In this document: positions 17,601-26,093 of the stretch, one piece after another
Layout: the number at the start of each line of letters is the position of its first letter
How positions within the stretch are numbered: the stretch's first letter is position 1
Assembly (NCBI GenBank): GCA_945861385.1
Contig: CAMAUI010000001.1
Location: 1-64,000 of the forward strand
Length of the DNA: 64,000 nt
From: Prosthecobacter debontii
Lineage (GTDB): Bacteria; Verrucomicrobiota; Verrucomicrobiia; Chthoniobacterales; Chthoniobacteraceae
Direction of reading: 5' to 3'
The notes under the pieces: model-generated
The model's input: the letters and a program-made list of their open reading frames with translations, nothing else
The model's database searches: none
Told to the model about the DNA's origin: nothing
Program-made: the position numbers and the translations under genes

Positions 17601-17934
17601 GCAGCATGATGATCCGATCCCGCTCGATCTCCGCGGCGAGGCCCGGCTTGGCCAGCAGCGCGGCGAAATGCGGCAGCGCCTTGTCGTATTGCTTCAGCGC
17701 ATAAAAACTCAGCCCCAGCCCCCGCCGCGCCATGTCCGCTTTCGGATGGTTCGGGTGCTTCGCGAGAAAGCCCTCAAACTGCGGGATCGCCACTGGGAAG
17801 AGGTTGCGATTGTAAGCCGCGTTCGCCACGAAATACTGCTCCAGCTCCGGATCATCCTGCGCACTTGCCCCGGCCGTGCCGATTGCGAAGAGCCCACATA
17901 GAACGAAAGCCGCCTTTTCTATGCGACGCATCAT
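14689..17934 (-). CDS. Exported tetratricopeptide-repeat protein heading the ExbBD operon
   Basis: I start at ATG 17934. It gives a signal peptide (MMRRIEKAAFVLCGLFAIGTAGASA, cut before QDDPE). The frame stays open 540 bp further upstream, but that extension has no protein character and runs into the hairpin element at 18235-18413. The 1081-residue product is almost all TPR units, recognisable by Gly/Ala/Leu/Tyr spacing (FPVAIPQFEGFLAKHPNHPKADMARRGLGLSFY, then YDKALPHFAALL). It resembles the YbgF/CpoB and BamD style of periplasmic TPR proteins but is far longer. TPR arrays are protein-binding scaffolds. As the first gene of the operon it may link the ExbBD motor to the propeller/toroid proteins. 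Confidence 0.87.
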   Translation of the reverse strand: MMRRIEKAAFVLCGLFAIGTAGASAQDDPELEQYFVANAAYNRNLFPVAIPQFEGFLAKHPNHPKADMARRGLGLSFYALKQYDKALPHFAALLAKPGLAAEIERDRIIMLQGQCMLHSSKAEDARKLFIENWEKLADPKFKTAALAAICDVAFGKAEWDKVIEWTEKLLATTPSPDQAGRGIYQRGFAFFKTNKLAEAAAALEKVAATEADAAWKTRAAYLQAECHATLGQPEKAEPAFAAALPGMTGIEAAECQYRLGVARFILKKYEPAEADFAGYLKNAKPDEKGQPAPYVGDAKLYIARSLFEREDKKAEQQFAALAGGDDLVAAKANLWWARVFSRNKENFDRAADILAPVVGRFKASPVIDDLDFDYANAEMSRKTPDWAKAAAALQRVEGRGKFGQMAEVLAQRATCLHKLQDFNGSMQVNDALLQRFAQSPLVGDARFIRAENLFLLNRAEEATKAYAEFLAAHKDHPNALAAEFRLAQIHHLAGRWEESLASARPLLAKKPEGRLFAQLSFVVGDCFFRQEKWAEAIPPLEAFVGARVDMGTPVEIGKGGKPKNRKKRAVTMAPNLDTALLQLAVACDKTNQKEKALDYLITLTGDFGAPTPHLPLALAEQGRLAYEMQDLALARAALERFLAEDTAAKEPFKAGAAAQMPRVLYYLGWVDASENKHVPAGERFAKVPRNHPLGADAALQHGIALVNAANFKDAAKHFPEMLGQFPQHEKLALVVYYAGLSAARMESWGPAAGHFKRFIEKHPDAEFADQALYEWAWCERSLKRNKEAVALYDQLLAKHPKSPLLVKVQSELAELNLDSGAQEKVITQLTETLKATTDETLREPIRIQLASAHYKKGDHQAAAGLFETLLTDYPKSKLRASMLFQAGESRLKLKETVAARDHFAAAAKLPGTDAALSESIVMRLGETQAMTEQHKEAIATYRDFLNRFKESRWTRNAIFGLGFALENTGKFNEAINEYRKLLADPKLLDLWTVRGRFQTGECLFNTKKYEEALAEFVNLELNYKQYPDWQAKAALEIGRVLLAQNKRDDATKSFKDVVNRYGKENAAVVARQYLDQLRTNQ

Positions 17935-18234
17935 CCCGGGGCTGTAAATATGTGCGATTCCACTCCCTGGGATGGCGTGTCCCGTGACGGGTGGGCGATC
18001 ATCAGCCAGATGGCGTCCGTCTTTTTCGGGAAAGGGCATGTCGGTGGCAAAGGTTGGTTCAATGGATCTGCTGGACGCGCTAGGCGTCACGCGACGAATA
18101 AACTCCCAAGCCGAATTATAATTAGCTCGAATGCTGCCCGGAGGCCGGGTGGGGCGTGATTGTAAGTGAGTCCACCTGGAGGAGCAGAAAGGGCCGTGGA
18201 AGCTGGGGTGAAGGTGTGGAGAGGCGGCGCACAA

Positions 18235-18413
18235 GGAGCGGCGACATTCCTGTCGCCGTCGCTGGTTGCGCCGGAGGCGCGCATTTTCCGGCAGGGTGGC
18301 GGGCGGTGGCGAGTGAGGGAAAATTTTTGCCGCGGAACGGTGCTCCGCCGCGTTGCCGAGGGTGTGCGCGCCTTCGGCGCATGCGCGGACGGCGACAGGA
18401 ATGTCGCCGCTCC
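18235..18413. repeat. Nested multi-hairpin inverted-repeat element
   Basis: Arms of 24 bp (18235-18258 and 18390-18413) are exact complements, and similarity continues inward to about 49 bp. Each arm is itself two hairpins: GGCGACA-TTCC-TGTCGCC at 18240-18257, and GCGCC-GGA-GGCGC at 18268-18280. They are mirrored by GCGCC-TTC-GGCGC (18368-18380) and GGCGACA-GGAA-TGTCGCC (18391-18408). It occupies the 613-bp spacer 17935-18547 between the divergent TPR operon and the MoeZ-like gene. I see no gene in the rest of that spacer, only likely promoter DNA. See the loop-conservation finding. Confidence 0.85.
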
Positions 18414-18547
18414 CTGCCGCCGCCTGCACGCTTGCGGACCGGAAATCAATCACGCCCGGCCGGGTGCATTCCACAACTTCCGCACTTCCCGCTTCTCACT
18501 TCTCGCGTCACAAGCAATCCTCCGCCCCCATTTCGGAAAAAACCATC

Positions 18548-19741
18548 ATGCCAGTGCCAAGCATCATCGAGGCTTCGCGGAGTGCGAAGCAGGAATTCAG
18601 CAACGACGAGATCGCGCGCTATTCGCGGCATCTCATCATGCCCGAGGTCACGCTCGAAGGGCAGAAGCGCCTCAAGGCCGCGAGCGTGCTGTGCATCGGC
18701 GCGGGCGGGCTCGGCTCGCCCATTTTGCTCTACCTCGCCGCGGCGGGCGTGGGGCGGCTGGGGATCGTGGACAGCGATGTGGTGGATTTTTCCAACCTCC
18801 AGCGCCAGGTCGTGCATGGCACGAAGGACATGGGCCGCAGCAAGTGCAAGTCGGCCCGCGAGCGCATCCGCGACATCAACCCAAACGTGCAGGTGGATAT
18901 CTTCGAGACGCTCTTCACGTCGGAAAATGCGCGGAAGATCGCCGGGCCGTACGACATCATCATTGATGGCACGGACAACTTCCAGACGCGCTACCTCACG
19001 AACGACCTCTGCTTCCTCACCGGGAAAGTGAACGTGTACGGCAGCATCTTCCGCTTCGACGGGCAATGCACCGTCTTCGCCCCGCGCCTCGGCGGGCCGT
19101 GCTACCGCTGCATGTTCCCCGAGCCGCCGCCGCCCGGCGAAGTGCCGACCTGCGCGGAAGGCGGCGTGCTCGGGGTGCTGCCGGGCATCATCGGCGTGAT
19201 GCAGGCGGTCGAGGCCGTGAAGCTCATCTGCGGCATCGGCGAACCGCTCATCGGCCGGCTGGTGAATTTCGACGCGCTGGCGATGAAATTCCGCGAGTTC
19301 AAACTGCGGAAGGATCCGAAGTGCCCGCTGTGCGGCCCGGATCCGACGGTGACGGACCTCATTGATTACGATCAATTCTGCGGCATCCCGCAGGCGCGTG
19401 CCCGCAAGGAGGAGGAGGCGAATGTGCCCGCGGTGAGCGTCGAGGAACTCAAGGCGAAGCTCGATGCGAAGGCGGCGTTCAAGTTCGTGGATGTGCGCGA
19501 GCCATACGAGCGCGACATCTGCGCGCTGGCGGGCGCGGAGCTGATCCCGATGGCGCAACTCCCCGCGCGGATGAGCGAGCTGGACAGCGCGGTGGACACG
19601 ATTTTGATCTGCAAAAACGGCGCACGCTCGGCGCACGCGGTGAAGATGCTGCAGGAGGCGGGCTTTGGCCGCGTGTGGAATGTGGCGGGCGGCTTCGATG
19701 CGTGGGCGGAGCGGGTGGACACGGCATTCCCGAAATACTGA
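18548..19741 (+). CDS. moeZ: MoeB/ThiF-type sulfur-carrier adenylyltransferase fused to rhodanese (MoeZ-like)
   Basis: 397 residues from ATG 18548 (MPVPSIIEASRSAKQEF); the upstream open frame is repeat DNA. Residues about 20-270 form an E1-like domain. The nucleotide loop GAGGLGS is at 51-57, the DGTDN segment follows, and the adenylate/sulfur-transfer Cys lies in VPTCAEGGVLG. Zinc pairs CYRC and CPLC are both present. Residues about 295-397 form a rhodanese domain with active-site loop ICKNGARS. The enzyme adenylates the C-terminal Gly of a MoaD/ThiS-like protein and loads sulfur, serving molybdopterin, thiamine or tRNA thiolation. It overlaps the Trm112-like gene by one base (TGATG). No carrier-protein gene is in the window. 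Confidence 0.93.
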   Translation: MPVPSIIEASRSAKQEFSNDEIARYSRHLIMPEVTLEGQKRLKAASVLCIGAGGLGSPILLYLAAAGVGRLGIVDSDVVDFSNLQRQVVHGTKDMGRSKCKSARERIRDINPNVQVDIFETLFTSENARKIAGPYDIIIDGTDNFQTRYLTNDLCFLTGKVNVYGSIFRFDGQCTVFAPRLGGPCYRCMFPEPPPPGEVPTCAEGGVLGVLPGIIGVMQAVEAVKLICGIGEPLIGRLVNFDALAMKFREFKLRKDPKCPLCGPDPTVTDLIDYDQFCGIPQARARKEEEANVPAVSVEELKAKLDAKAAFKFVDVREPYERDICALAGAELIPMAQLPARMSELDSAVDTILICKNGARSAHAVKMLQEAGFGRVWNVAGGFDAWAERVDTAFPKY

Positions 19742-19962
19742 TGACCGGGTTGCTCCGCTGCCCCGAGACCCGCCAGCCGCTGGAACCGGCACCGCGTGAT
19801 CTTGTGGGACGATTGCTCGCGCTTCGCGAGGCGGGTTCCCTGCGGACGCGCTCCGGCTTGGTGCCAGAGCCGTTTGAGGATGCGCTGGTCACACTCGACG
19901 GCGCGCGGACTTATCCGATCCGCGACGGAATTCCGGTGCTGCTGGCGGACGAGTCGTTCTAG
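19741..19962 (+). CDS. Trm112/UPF0434-type small protein
   Basis: 73 residues, with the start ATG overlapping the TGA of the MoeZ-like gene. The front LLRCPETRQPLE and the tail YPIRDGIPVLLADES are the two conserved ends of the Trm112-like/YcaR family. Members are small zinc-ribbon-like proteins that activate methyltransferases in eukaryotes and are of unclear role in bacteria. Only one Cys remains in the front motif, so zinc binding is unlikely. Coupling to a sulfur-transfer enzyme hints at a shared pathway such as tRNA modification, which is inference. Confidence 0.8.
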   Translation: MTGLLRCPETRQPLEPAPRDLVGRLLALREAGSLRTRSGLVPEPFEDALVTLDGARTYPIRDGIPVLLADESF

Positions 19963-20012
19963 AGCAGGTGCCATTCATTCCGCCGCATACCGGGAACCAT
20001 CCGCCTGGCACT

Positions 20013-23000
20013 CTATTCCGCCTGAATAGACGAGAACTGCGCGGCCATCGCCTCGAAGACGAACGGCCAGTCATCGCGCTTTCGCTGCCGGAACAACTGC
20101 GCCGAGGGATACCACGCGCAGTCCGAGCCCGACATCAGCCAGCGCCAGTCGGGCACGTGTGGCAGGGCAATCCACACCGGGGCGCCCATTGCTCCCGCGA
20201 GATGGGCGAGCGCGGTGTCGCTGGTGATGACGAGATCCAGTTGCGCAATGATCGCCGCAGTGTCGAGAAAGGGCCGCAGCGTATCGGGCTGGCCCGGATC
20301 GGGAATCTCGATGGCGAAAGGCGCGGCTTTCACTTGCTCAAGCGCCGGACCTTGCTGGAGCGCGATCCAGCGGATGCCGCCGACTTTCCCCAGCGGCGCG
20401 TATTCGCGCAGCGGGATCGAGCGGAGCGCGTCGCGCTTGAAGCGCGGATTCCCCTGCCAGCCGAGGCCCACTCGGAATCCTTCGCTCGAGCCGATCCGCT
20501 CGCGCCAATAATCGAGCAGTGGCACCGGGACTTTAAACTGCGGAGGTGCCAGACCGGGCATCGTTTCGGGTCGGGTGCCAAAGACGGCGGGCAGCGTCAT
20601 CAACGCGATCTGCGCATCCGCAGCCGGTAGCGGCTCCCCTTTTGCGATCACGTCATCCACGCCGGGCACCAGCCTCACGAGCGGCACGAGCGATGCCTGG
20701 CATTCGACCACGAGTCGCGCGACACGCTCGCGTGCGGCGGGCAAAAAGCGGAGGCAATTGAGTGTGTCGCCGAGACCCTGCTCGGCATACACGAGCAGGG
20801 TCATGCCCGGTTGCGCTTCGCCATTCCACGCCGGTCGCTCGCCACGCCGATCTCGGGCACCGGGGCGTTTCCAGCGCCATTCGAATTCCTCGAACCCGCG
20901 CTCCCAGTCGCCGCGCAGGAGCAGGCACTGGGCGCGGTTGAAATGCGCGAGACCATGCTCCGGCGCGAGTTGCAGGGCGGTTTCGATGGCGACCATCGCT
21001 TCGTCGAACCGGCCGAGTGAAAAGAGCGATGCGCCAAGGCTGTTGTGGATCTCGGCCTCGCCGGAGTTCAGGCTCAGCGCACGGTGAAACTCCATGATCG
21101 CTTCATCGTCCCGCATTTGCGTCGCCAGCGCCGCGCCGCGGTTGTGCCGGGCATCTGCGTTCGCCGGATCCAGTCTCAGCGCCTCGTCGAAAGCGGCAAG
21201 CGCCTCGTCGTTCCGTCCGCAATGCACGAGCAGCACACCGAGGTGTAGGTGAAAAACCGCTGGCTCCGGCGCGATCCGGATCGCCTCACGATGGCAACGC
21301 TCGCCCTCCTCGAACCGCTCCTGTTCGCGGAGCACGACGCCGAGATCGTTCCACGATTCCGCGTCGCGTGGATCCGCGGCGACTGCCCGCCGCAGCGCCG
21401 ACTCCGCTTCGTCGTTGTGACCGCGTCGTGCGAGGCTGCGTCCAAATCCGCGCCACGCGGCGGCCGAGCGATCAAGCTCCACGAGTTTCCGCCACGCGAA
21501 TTCAGCGCGTTCACGATGCCCCGCCGTATCGCTCAGCACCGCAAGATTCCTCCACCCGTTCGCATACGACGGGTCGAGACCGACCGAGCATTCGAGCGAC
21601 GCGAGCGCGTCGCCGACGCGACCGAGTCCCTTGAGGACGGCGGCGCGGTTCGAGTGAAACTCCGCGCTGCCGGAGTCAATGGCGATGGCTCGATCAATCA
21701 GCGTGAGACCCTCCGCAGATCTCCCCGACTGATGTTCGAGCAGTCCCATCAGTTGCATCGCGGTCGCGGAATTCGGATCGCGCGCAAGGACTTCGCCATA
21801 CAACTCACGCGCCTCGGCGAGCCGCCCTTCGCGGTGCAGCGAGATCGCCCGCGCCATCCGGTCCGGCTCCGGCGATTCCGCAGGCGTACGGCCTTCGAGC
21901 GCGTCGAACAGCGGAGCGAGATGCCGCTCATACGCCTTCCACCTGCCGACCGAGCGCGTGTGAACCGGCTCGCGGACTTGCTGCGCGCTGGCGGTCTGCA
22001 CGATGCGATCCGAGCGGTGAAAATCCAGGCAGCGCGCATCCCATTCCAGCCCGCAGAATTCGACAAGCGCCCGCGACCATCGCCCGGAATCGCCGACCAA
22101 ATCCTCGTAGAGCACGTCCAGCATCCGCAGCGGCAGCACGGTGCGCCAGTGCGCCATGAGTCGCTCGTAGTCGCGGAAAAAGGTGCCGAGATCCGCGAGG
22201 TCGAATGTGAAGTTCAAGCCCTGGCTGGCGAAGTTGTGGAAGAAGCACGAGAGGCAGGTGTCGCGGGCGTCGCGCATGCAATGAATCACGCGCGCCCCTG
22301 GAAAGAGCAGCGCGATCTGGCCGAGATGCAGGAAATTGACCGTCGTCTTGTCCACCACGCGGGCCGCTTCTCCTCCGAGCTTCCGATACCGCGCGAGTTG
22401 CTGCTCCGCGGCTTTCCTCAACTCCTCGTGCGTGCCGCCGGCTCTCAGCGATTGCGAGATTTTGAGGACGTCGTCCAACTCGCCGGCATCGCTCACCTGC
22501 GGATGGCTGGCGAGGATCTGCTCCACGAGCGTCGTGCCGGAGCGCGGCATGCCGAGCACGAAGACCGGGAGTTCGCTCTCGATGCCCGACGATGCGGAGC
22601 GCTCGAAAATCCCGGCGGGAAATGCCGCGATGATCTCGTCCACGCGGCGCGCATGTTGTTCGCGATCGAAGGCGATGCCGCGCTGCGCGTAGTCGGACCT
22701 GCGCCAGCGGCCCGCCTCTTGCGCATGGCGGAACGCTTCGTCCCACGCGCCCATCCGGTCGTGAACCGCGGCCATTCCGAAACCGAGCAGCCCGCGCGTC
22801 GCAGCGGCCGTGCGCGGGCTGGCGATGATTGATTCGATCGCGTGGATTTCCCCCGCGCTGAAACGGTGCCGCGTGTGCGCCGCGAGCGAATACCACGCCG
22901 GGATGTGCTGTGGTTCGAGTGCAACGACACGCCGCAGGCACTCGGTCGCCTCGGCAGATTGGCCGCGCCGCAACAAGTCGTTCGCGAGATTGTTGAGCGC

Positions 23001-23843
23001 AGGCGTATAGTCCGGTGCGATCTCGAGAGCGGTGCGAAGGTGGGCCGCAGATTCATCGAATCGTTCCTCCGCTTCGAGTGCCATCGCCAGATTGTTGCGG
23101 GCCTCGGGACCGCGCGGATTGAGCCGCACAGCCTCTTCAAGCAGCGGAAGGGCTTCGGCTTGCCGGCCGATGGTGTTGAGGATGTCGCCGAGGTTCGTGA
23201 GCGTATCTGCATCGTGCGGCGCGTGGCGCAGTGCCTCGCGCAGATGCGGCTCGGCTTCCGCCGCGCGCCCGAGCCGCTTGAGCGCGACAGCGAGCTGGTT
23301 GAGGCCATCCACATTTGCCGGATCGAGTTCCGCCGCGCGGCGAAGCACCGGCTCTGCCTCGGCGTTGCGCCCGATCATCAACCGAGCAAGTCCGAGTTTC
23401 CGCAAAGCGGCCGGGTCGTTGGCGCGGGCGGCGAGCGCGGCTTCGAGATGCCCGCAGGCTTCATCCCACTTCCCGGCACCGCATAGCATCACGCCAAGGT
23501 TGCGGCGTCCGGCGGAGTAAGCGGGATCAAGCCTCGCGGCTTCGCGGAGTTGCGCGATGGCGTCGCCCGCGCGCCCGGCGGCACGCAGGGAAACCGCGAG
23601 ATTCGAACGGAAAACTGCCTGCTTTGGATCGAGTTCGATCGCGGCGCTGATTCGCACGATGGCTTCGGCGACGCGCCCCTGCTGCTGAAGAATCACGCCG
23701 CTGAAATGGAGCGCTTCCGCGTGGCGCGTATCGGCTTCGAGCACTTCGCGGTAGCCTTCGGCGGCGCGCTCGATCTCGCCGACCCGATGCAGACGCCGCG
23801 CCTCGGCGAAGCGTCGCTCGATCCGGTTCTCCCGATCGCCCAT
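20013..23843 (-). CDS. TPR-sulfotransferase-TPR-glycosyltransferase fusion protein
   Basis: 1276 residues with four blocks. TPR units fill about 10-350 (typical AYxxLG/AxxxxP spacing). A sulfotransferase domain lies at about 425-655: the PAPS-binding loop FVLGMPRSGTTLVEQI, then IHCMRDARDTCLSCFF as the 3'-phosphate site. A second TPR array runs about 665-955. The last 310 residues resemble the GT9/GT41-like transferases that follow TPR arrays: LVYAEQGLGDTLNCLRF, GLGWQGNP, and the sugar-nucleotide loop VITSDTALAHLAGAMGAPVW. The enzyme could add sugar and sulfate to proteins or glycans bound by the TPR coils. It begins 16 bp after a beta-repeat surface protein, the obvious candidate substrate. 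No signal peptide, so it should act in the cytoplasm. Confidence 0.88.
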   Translation of the reverse strand: MGDRENRIERRFAEARRLHRVGEIERAAEGYREVLEADTRHAEALHFSGVILQQQGRVAEAIVRISAAIELDPKQAVFRSNLAVSLRAAGRAGDAIAQLREAARLDPAYSAGRRNLGVMLCGAGKWDEACGHLEAALAARANDPAALRKLGLARLMIGRNAEAEPVLRRAAELDPANVDGLNQLAVALKRLGRAAEAEPHLREALRHAPHDADTLTNLGDILNTIGRQAEALPLLEEAVRLNPRGPEARNNLAMALEAEERFDESAAHLRTALEIAPDYTPALNNLANDLLRRGQSAEATECLRRVVALEPQHIPAWYSLAAHTRHRFSAGEIHAIESIIASPRTAAATRGLLGFGMAAVHDRMGAWDEAFRHAQEAGRWRRSDYAQRGIAFDREQHARRVDEIIAAFPAGIFERSASSGIESELPVFVLGMPRSGTTLVEQILASHPQVSDAGELDDVLKISQSLRAGGTHEELRKAAEQQLARYRKLGGEAARVVDKTTVNFLHLGQIALLFPGARVIHCMRDARDTCLSCFFHNFASQGLNFTFDLADLGTFFRDYERLMAHWRTVLPLRMLDVLYEDLVGDSGRWSRALVEFCGLEWDARCLDFHRSDRIVQTASAQQVREPVHTRSVGRWKAYERHLAPLFDALEGRTPAESPEPDRMARAISLHREGRLAEARELYGEVLARDPNSATAMQLMGLLEHQSGRSAEGLTLIDRAIAIDSGSAEFHSNRAAVLKGLGRVGDALASLECSVGLDPSYANGWRNLAVLSDTAGHRERAEFAWRKLVELDRSAAAWRGFGRSLARRGHNDEAESALRRAVAADPRDAESWNDLGVVLREQERFEEGERCHREAIRIAPEPAVFHLHLGVLLVHCGRNDEALAAFDEALRLDPANADARHNRGAALATQMRDDEAIMEFHRALSLNSGEAEIHNSLGASLFSLGRFDEAMVAIETALQLAPEHGLAHFNRAQCLLLRGDWERGFEEFEWRWKRPGARDRRGERPAWNGEAQPGMTLLVYAEQGLGDTLNCLRFLPAARERVARLVVECQASLVPLVRLVPGVDDVIAKGEPLPAADAQIALMTLPAVFGTRPETMPGLAPPQFKVPVPLLDYWRERIGSSEGFRVGLGWQGNPRFKRDALRSIPLREYAPLGKVGGIRWIALQQGPALEQVKAAPFAIEIPDPGQPDTLRPFLDTAAIIAQLDLVITSDTALAHLAGAMGAPVWIALPHVPDWRWLMSGSDCAWYPSAQLFRQRKRDDWPFVFEAMAAQFSSIQAE

Positions 23844-23859
23844 TTTGCAGTGCGGTGCC

Positions 23860-26091
23860 TTACACGCCCGGCAGGACGGAGACGAAGCCGCCGGTGGCGG
23901 TCACGTTGCCCGTGATGACGCCGAGGTGGTCCACAAAATCCCCCGCCGTGCCCGGCGTGGTGACGGTGAACAACGATCCGCCCGCGACGAGTTGCGTGAG
24001 CTTGCCGGTGACCGCGATGGTGTCCTGGATCGCACCGCCCACGATGATCCGCGCGACGGCGCCGGCGAAATCGAGGTCCACGTCCAGGTCGCCGCCGATC
24101 GCCAGCCGTCCGAGGAAGGCGCCGCCGAAGGAATAGGTGTCGTCTGCGGACGTGCCGGCGATGTCGCCGATGTTGAATCGCGCAGTCTTCGTCACGTTTC
24201 CGGCCACGAGCACATGCGTCTGGCCCGCGGTGCCATCGCTGTTCGGGTCAAACGTCCCCGTGTTCAGCACCCCGCCGAAATCGCCGCCAACCGAGAAGCC
24301 GATGGTATCCGCATCGCCCTGGTCCCGGATCTCGTTCACCGTGATCCGAGTCCCACTCGCCACATGTCCGCCGACCTGGAGTTCGAAGTCATCGGCGATC
24401 ACGATCGCGTCGAAATCCCGGCCCACCGAGAACAACATATTGTCACCCTGAAGGAACTGGCTGCCCTTCAGCACCGAGCCGCCCACGCTCATCGTCAGAT
24501 CCCCGGAGCCGGTCATGAACAGGCCCTGGAAGTTCCCGCCGATGGTCCACGTCTGCTGGCTGTCGTCGGTGAGGAATGAGCCTCCGAGGACGTTGCCGGT
24601 GACGTTCATCGAGATGTCGTCGTCCGAGGAAATGGCGGTCGTCTTGAGCAAGTTCCCGCCCACCGTCAGCGACACGCCGCCGGTCGTAGAGATGAAGCGT
24701 GAATTCGCCACGGTCCCCGTCGCGTTCACCACGATTTCATTGTCGGTTTCGATGATCGTGCGGGTCAACCCACCGGTGACCGTGATGGAGACGTCGTCGA
24801 AATTTGAGGCCCGGAACCGCGTGTCGGTGATGCTGGAGCCGATGGTCCCGGTCGTGTCGCCACTGAAGCGGCTTTTTTTAACGGATCCGTCGATCGTGAG
24901 CAGCGAATCGGAGTGACCGCTGCTGATGTCGGAATCCGTCACGCCTCCAGTGATGTCGAGGAACAGTTCGTTATCCGCCTCTATGGTCGATTTCATCACG
25001 CTGCCTGTCACCGTGATGGATGCGTCGGACGAACTGACAAGCGTCGCGGCAGCGACATTGCCCGTCACCGTGCCGAACAAATCGGAGCTTCCTGCCACGA
25101 AGGTGCCGGACATATTGCCGCCCACTGTGAAGGTCAGCCCGTTGTCACACACCGCCGACGCACCGGGCAGGACGTTCCCCCCGACGGTCAGCGTGATACC
25201 GCCAGACCCTTGAACCCGCGCGCTGGATTTGAGGTCGCCGCTCACGTTCATGTTCACGTCGCTGGACTCCGTGGAAATAAGCCCGGAGAAGTGCCCGTTC
25301 ACGATCACGTTATCGAAGTCGTCGCTGTGGAGCACCGCCACGGGTGCGACGTCTTTATTAAACGTCCATACTCCATTGGTATTCCCATCAATATTGATCG
25401 TCCCGTTGAAGAGGCCGTTGAAGGTCGCGGCGCCCTGGAACTGGTTTCTCTGCACCCAACTGAAGTTGACGCCCGTGGTGCCGTTGATCGTCAGGTCGGA
25501 GCCAGCGGTTCCCGAGCCCCCGACAAACAGCGTGCCATCAATCAAATCCTTCCCGTCCCCGAGGATTATGTCCGCGTCCAAGTCCCCTCGCACCGTGATG
25601 ACCGCGTCCTTGTGCAGCCCGCCGGAAAGCTGGAGCCCGACATCCGCCGCATCGCCCACGATCGTGTCCACCACGAGTCCTCCATCCGCGGAGAAATTGA
25701 CGCCTTTGAAACTCCCCAGTGTGAACGTAGAACCCCCGGTCGAGTCCGGGACCGAATAAATGCCACGGAGAATTTTGTCCGACGTGATGTCGCCCATGAG
25801 AACCACGCCCGCACCCGCGCCGACATCCACCGAATAGGTCAGCGTGAAATTCGAACTCGCGCCCGTGATGACCGCGCTGGCGATGTCATCGGTGTCGTCC
25901 ACGGGGTTGCCGCCACCGTCGAGGAAGTTCACCGATCCCGCGCTGCCCGCAATCCGGACGGTGACGACATCGCCGTCAGCATCGGTGAACGTGGCCTGGG
26001 TGGTTCCGCCGATGGACAGCGGGTTGACGATGGTCGCGGGAGCGATGCGCTGCTCGAGCGGCTCCGGGTTTGAGTGCAGGGATGGTTTCAT
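23860..26091 (-). CDS. Large beta-repeat surface protein with N-terminal LEQRIAPA motif
   Basis: 743 residues from ATG 26091, chosen because AAAGGTG lies at ribosome-site distance. There is no ordinary signal peptide; instead the N-terminus reads NPEPLEQRIAPATIV, close to the LEPR-type motif at the front of large exported planctomycete and verrucomicrobial proteins. The rest is a run of short beta-strand repeats of the kind 'GGxVxxTxxxSDDDISMNVTGNVLGG', rich in Gly, Asp, Ser, Thr and Val with almost no Cys. This is the pattern of a right-handed beta-helix or filamentous surface protein. It is the first gene of a pair with the sulfotransferase-glycosyltransferase fusion. Location at the cell surface is inferred. 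Confidence 0.82.
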   Translation of the reverse strand: MKPSLHSNPEPLEQRIAPATIVNPLSIGGTTQATFTDADGDVVTVRIAGSAGSVNFLDGGGNPVDDTDDIASAVITGASSNFTLTYSVDVGAGAGVVLMGDITSDKILRGIYSVPDSTGGSTFTLGSFKGVNFSADGGLVVDTIVGDAADVGLQLSGGLHKDAVITVRGDLDADIILGDGKDLIDGTLFVGGSGTAGSDLTINGTTGVNFSWVQRNQFQGAATFNGLFNGTINIDGNTNGVWTFNKDVAPVAVLHSDDFDNVIVNGHFSGLISTESSDVNMNVSGDLKSSARVQGSGGITLTVGGNVLPGASAVCDNGLTFTVGGNMSGTFVAGSSDLFGTVTGNVAAATLVSSSDASITVTGSVMKSTIEADNELFLDITGGVTDSDISSGHSDSLLTIDGSVKKSRFSGDTTGTIGSSITDTRFRASNFDDVSITVTGGLTRTIIETDNEIVVNATGTVANSRFISTTGGVSLTVGGNLLKTTAISSDDDISMNVTGNVLGGSFLTDDSQQTWTIGGNFQGLFMTGSGDLTMSVGGSVLKGSQFLQGDNMLFSVGRDFDAIVIADDFELQVGGHVASGTRITVNEIRDQGDADTIGFSVGGDFGGVLNTGTFDPNSDGTAGQTHVLVAGNVTKTARFNIGDIAGTSADDTYSFGGAFLGRLAIGGDLDVDLDFAGAVARIIVGGAIQDTIAVTGKLTQLVAGGSLFTVTTPGTAGDFVDHLGVITGNVTATGGFVSVLPGV

Positions 26092-26093
26092 GA

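Noticed and set aside
14665-17901. Long plus-strand open frame of over 1000 codons opposite the TPR gene
   Set aside because: It is the antisense of the TPR coding sequence; its translation is Arg/Leu/Val-rich without motifs, an effect of GC-rich codon use.
17935-18474. N-terminal extension of the TPR protein
   Set aside because: The open frame reads through the hairpin element and has no protein character; the signal peptide begins at 17934.
24913-26073. Plus-strand frame of about 390 codons opposite the surface protein
   Set aside because: Antisense of a repeat-rich gene; no motif, no ribosome site, and the minus-strand gene has clear start signals.
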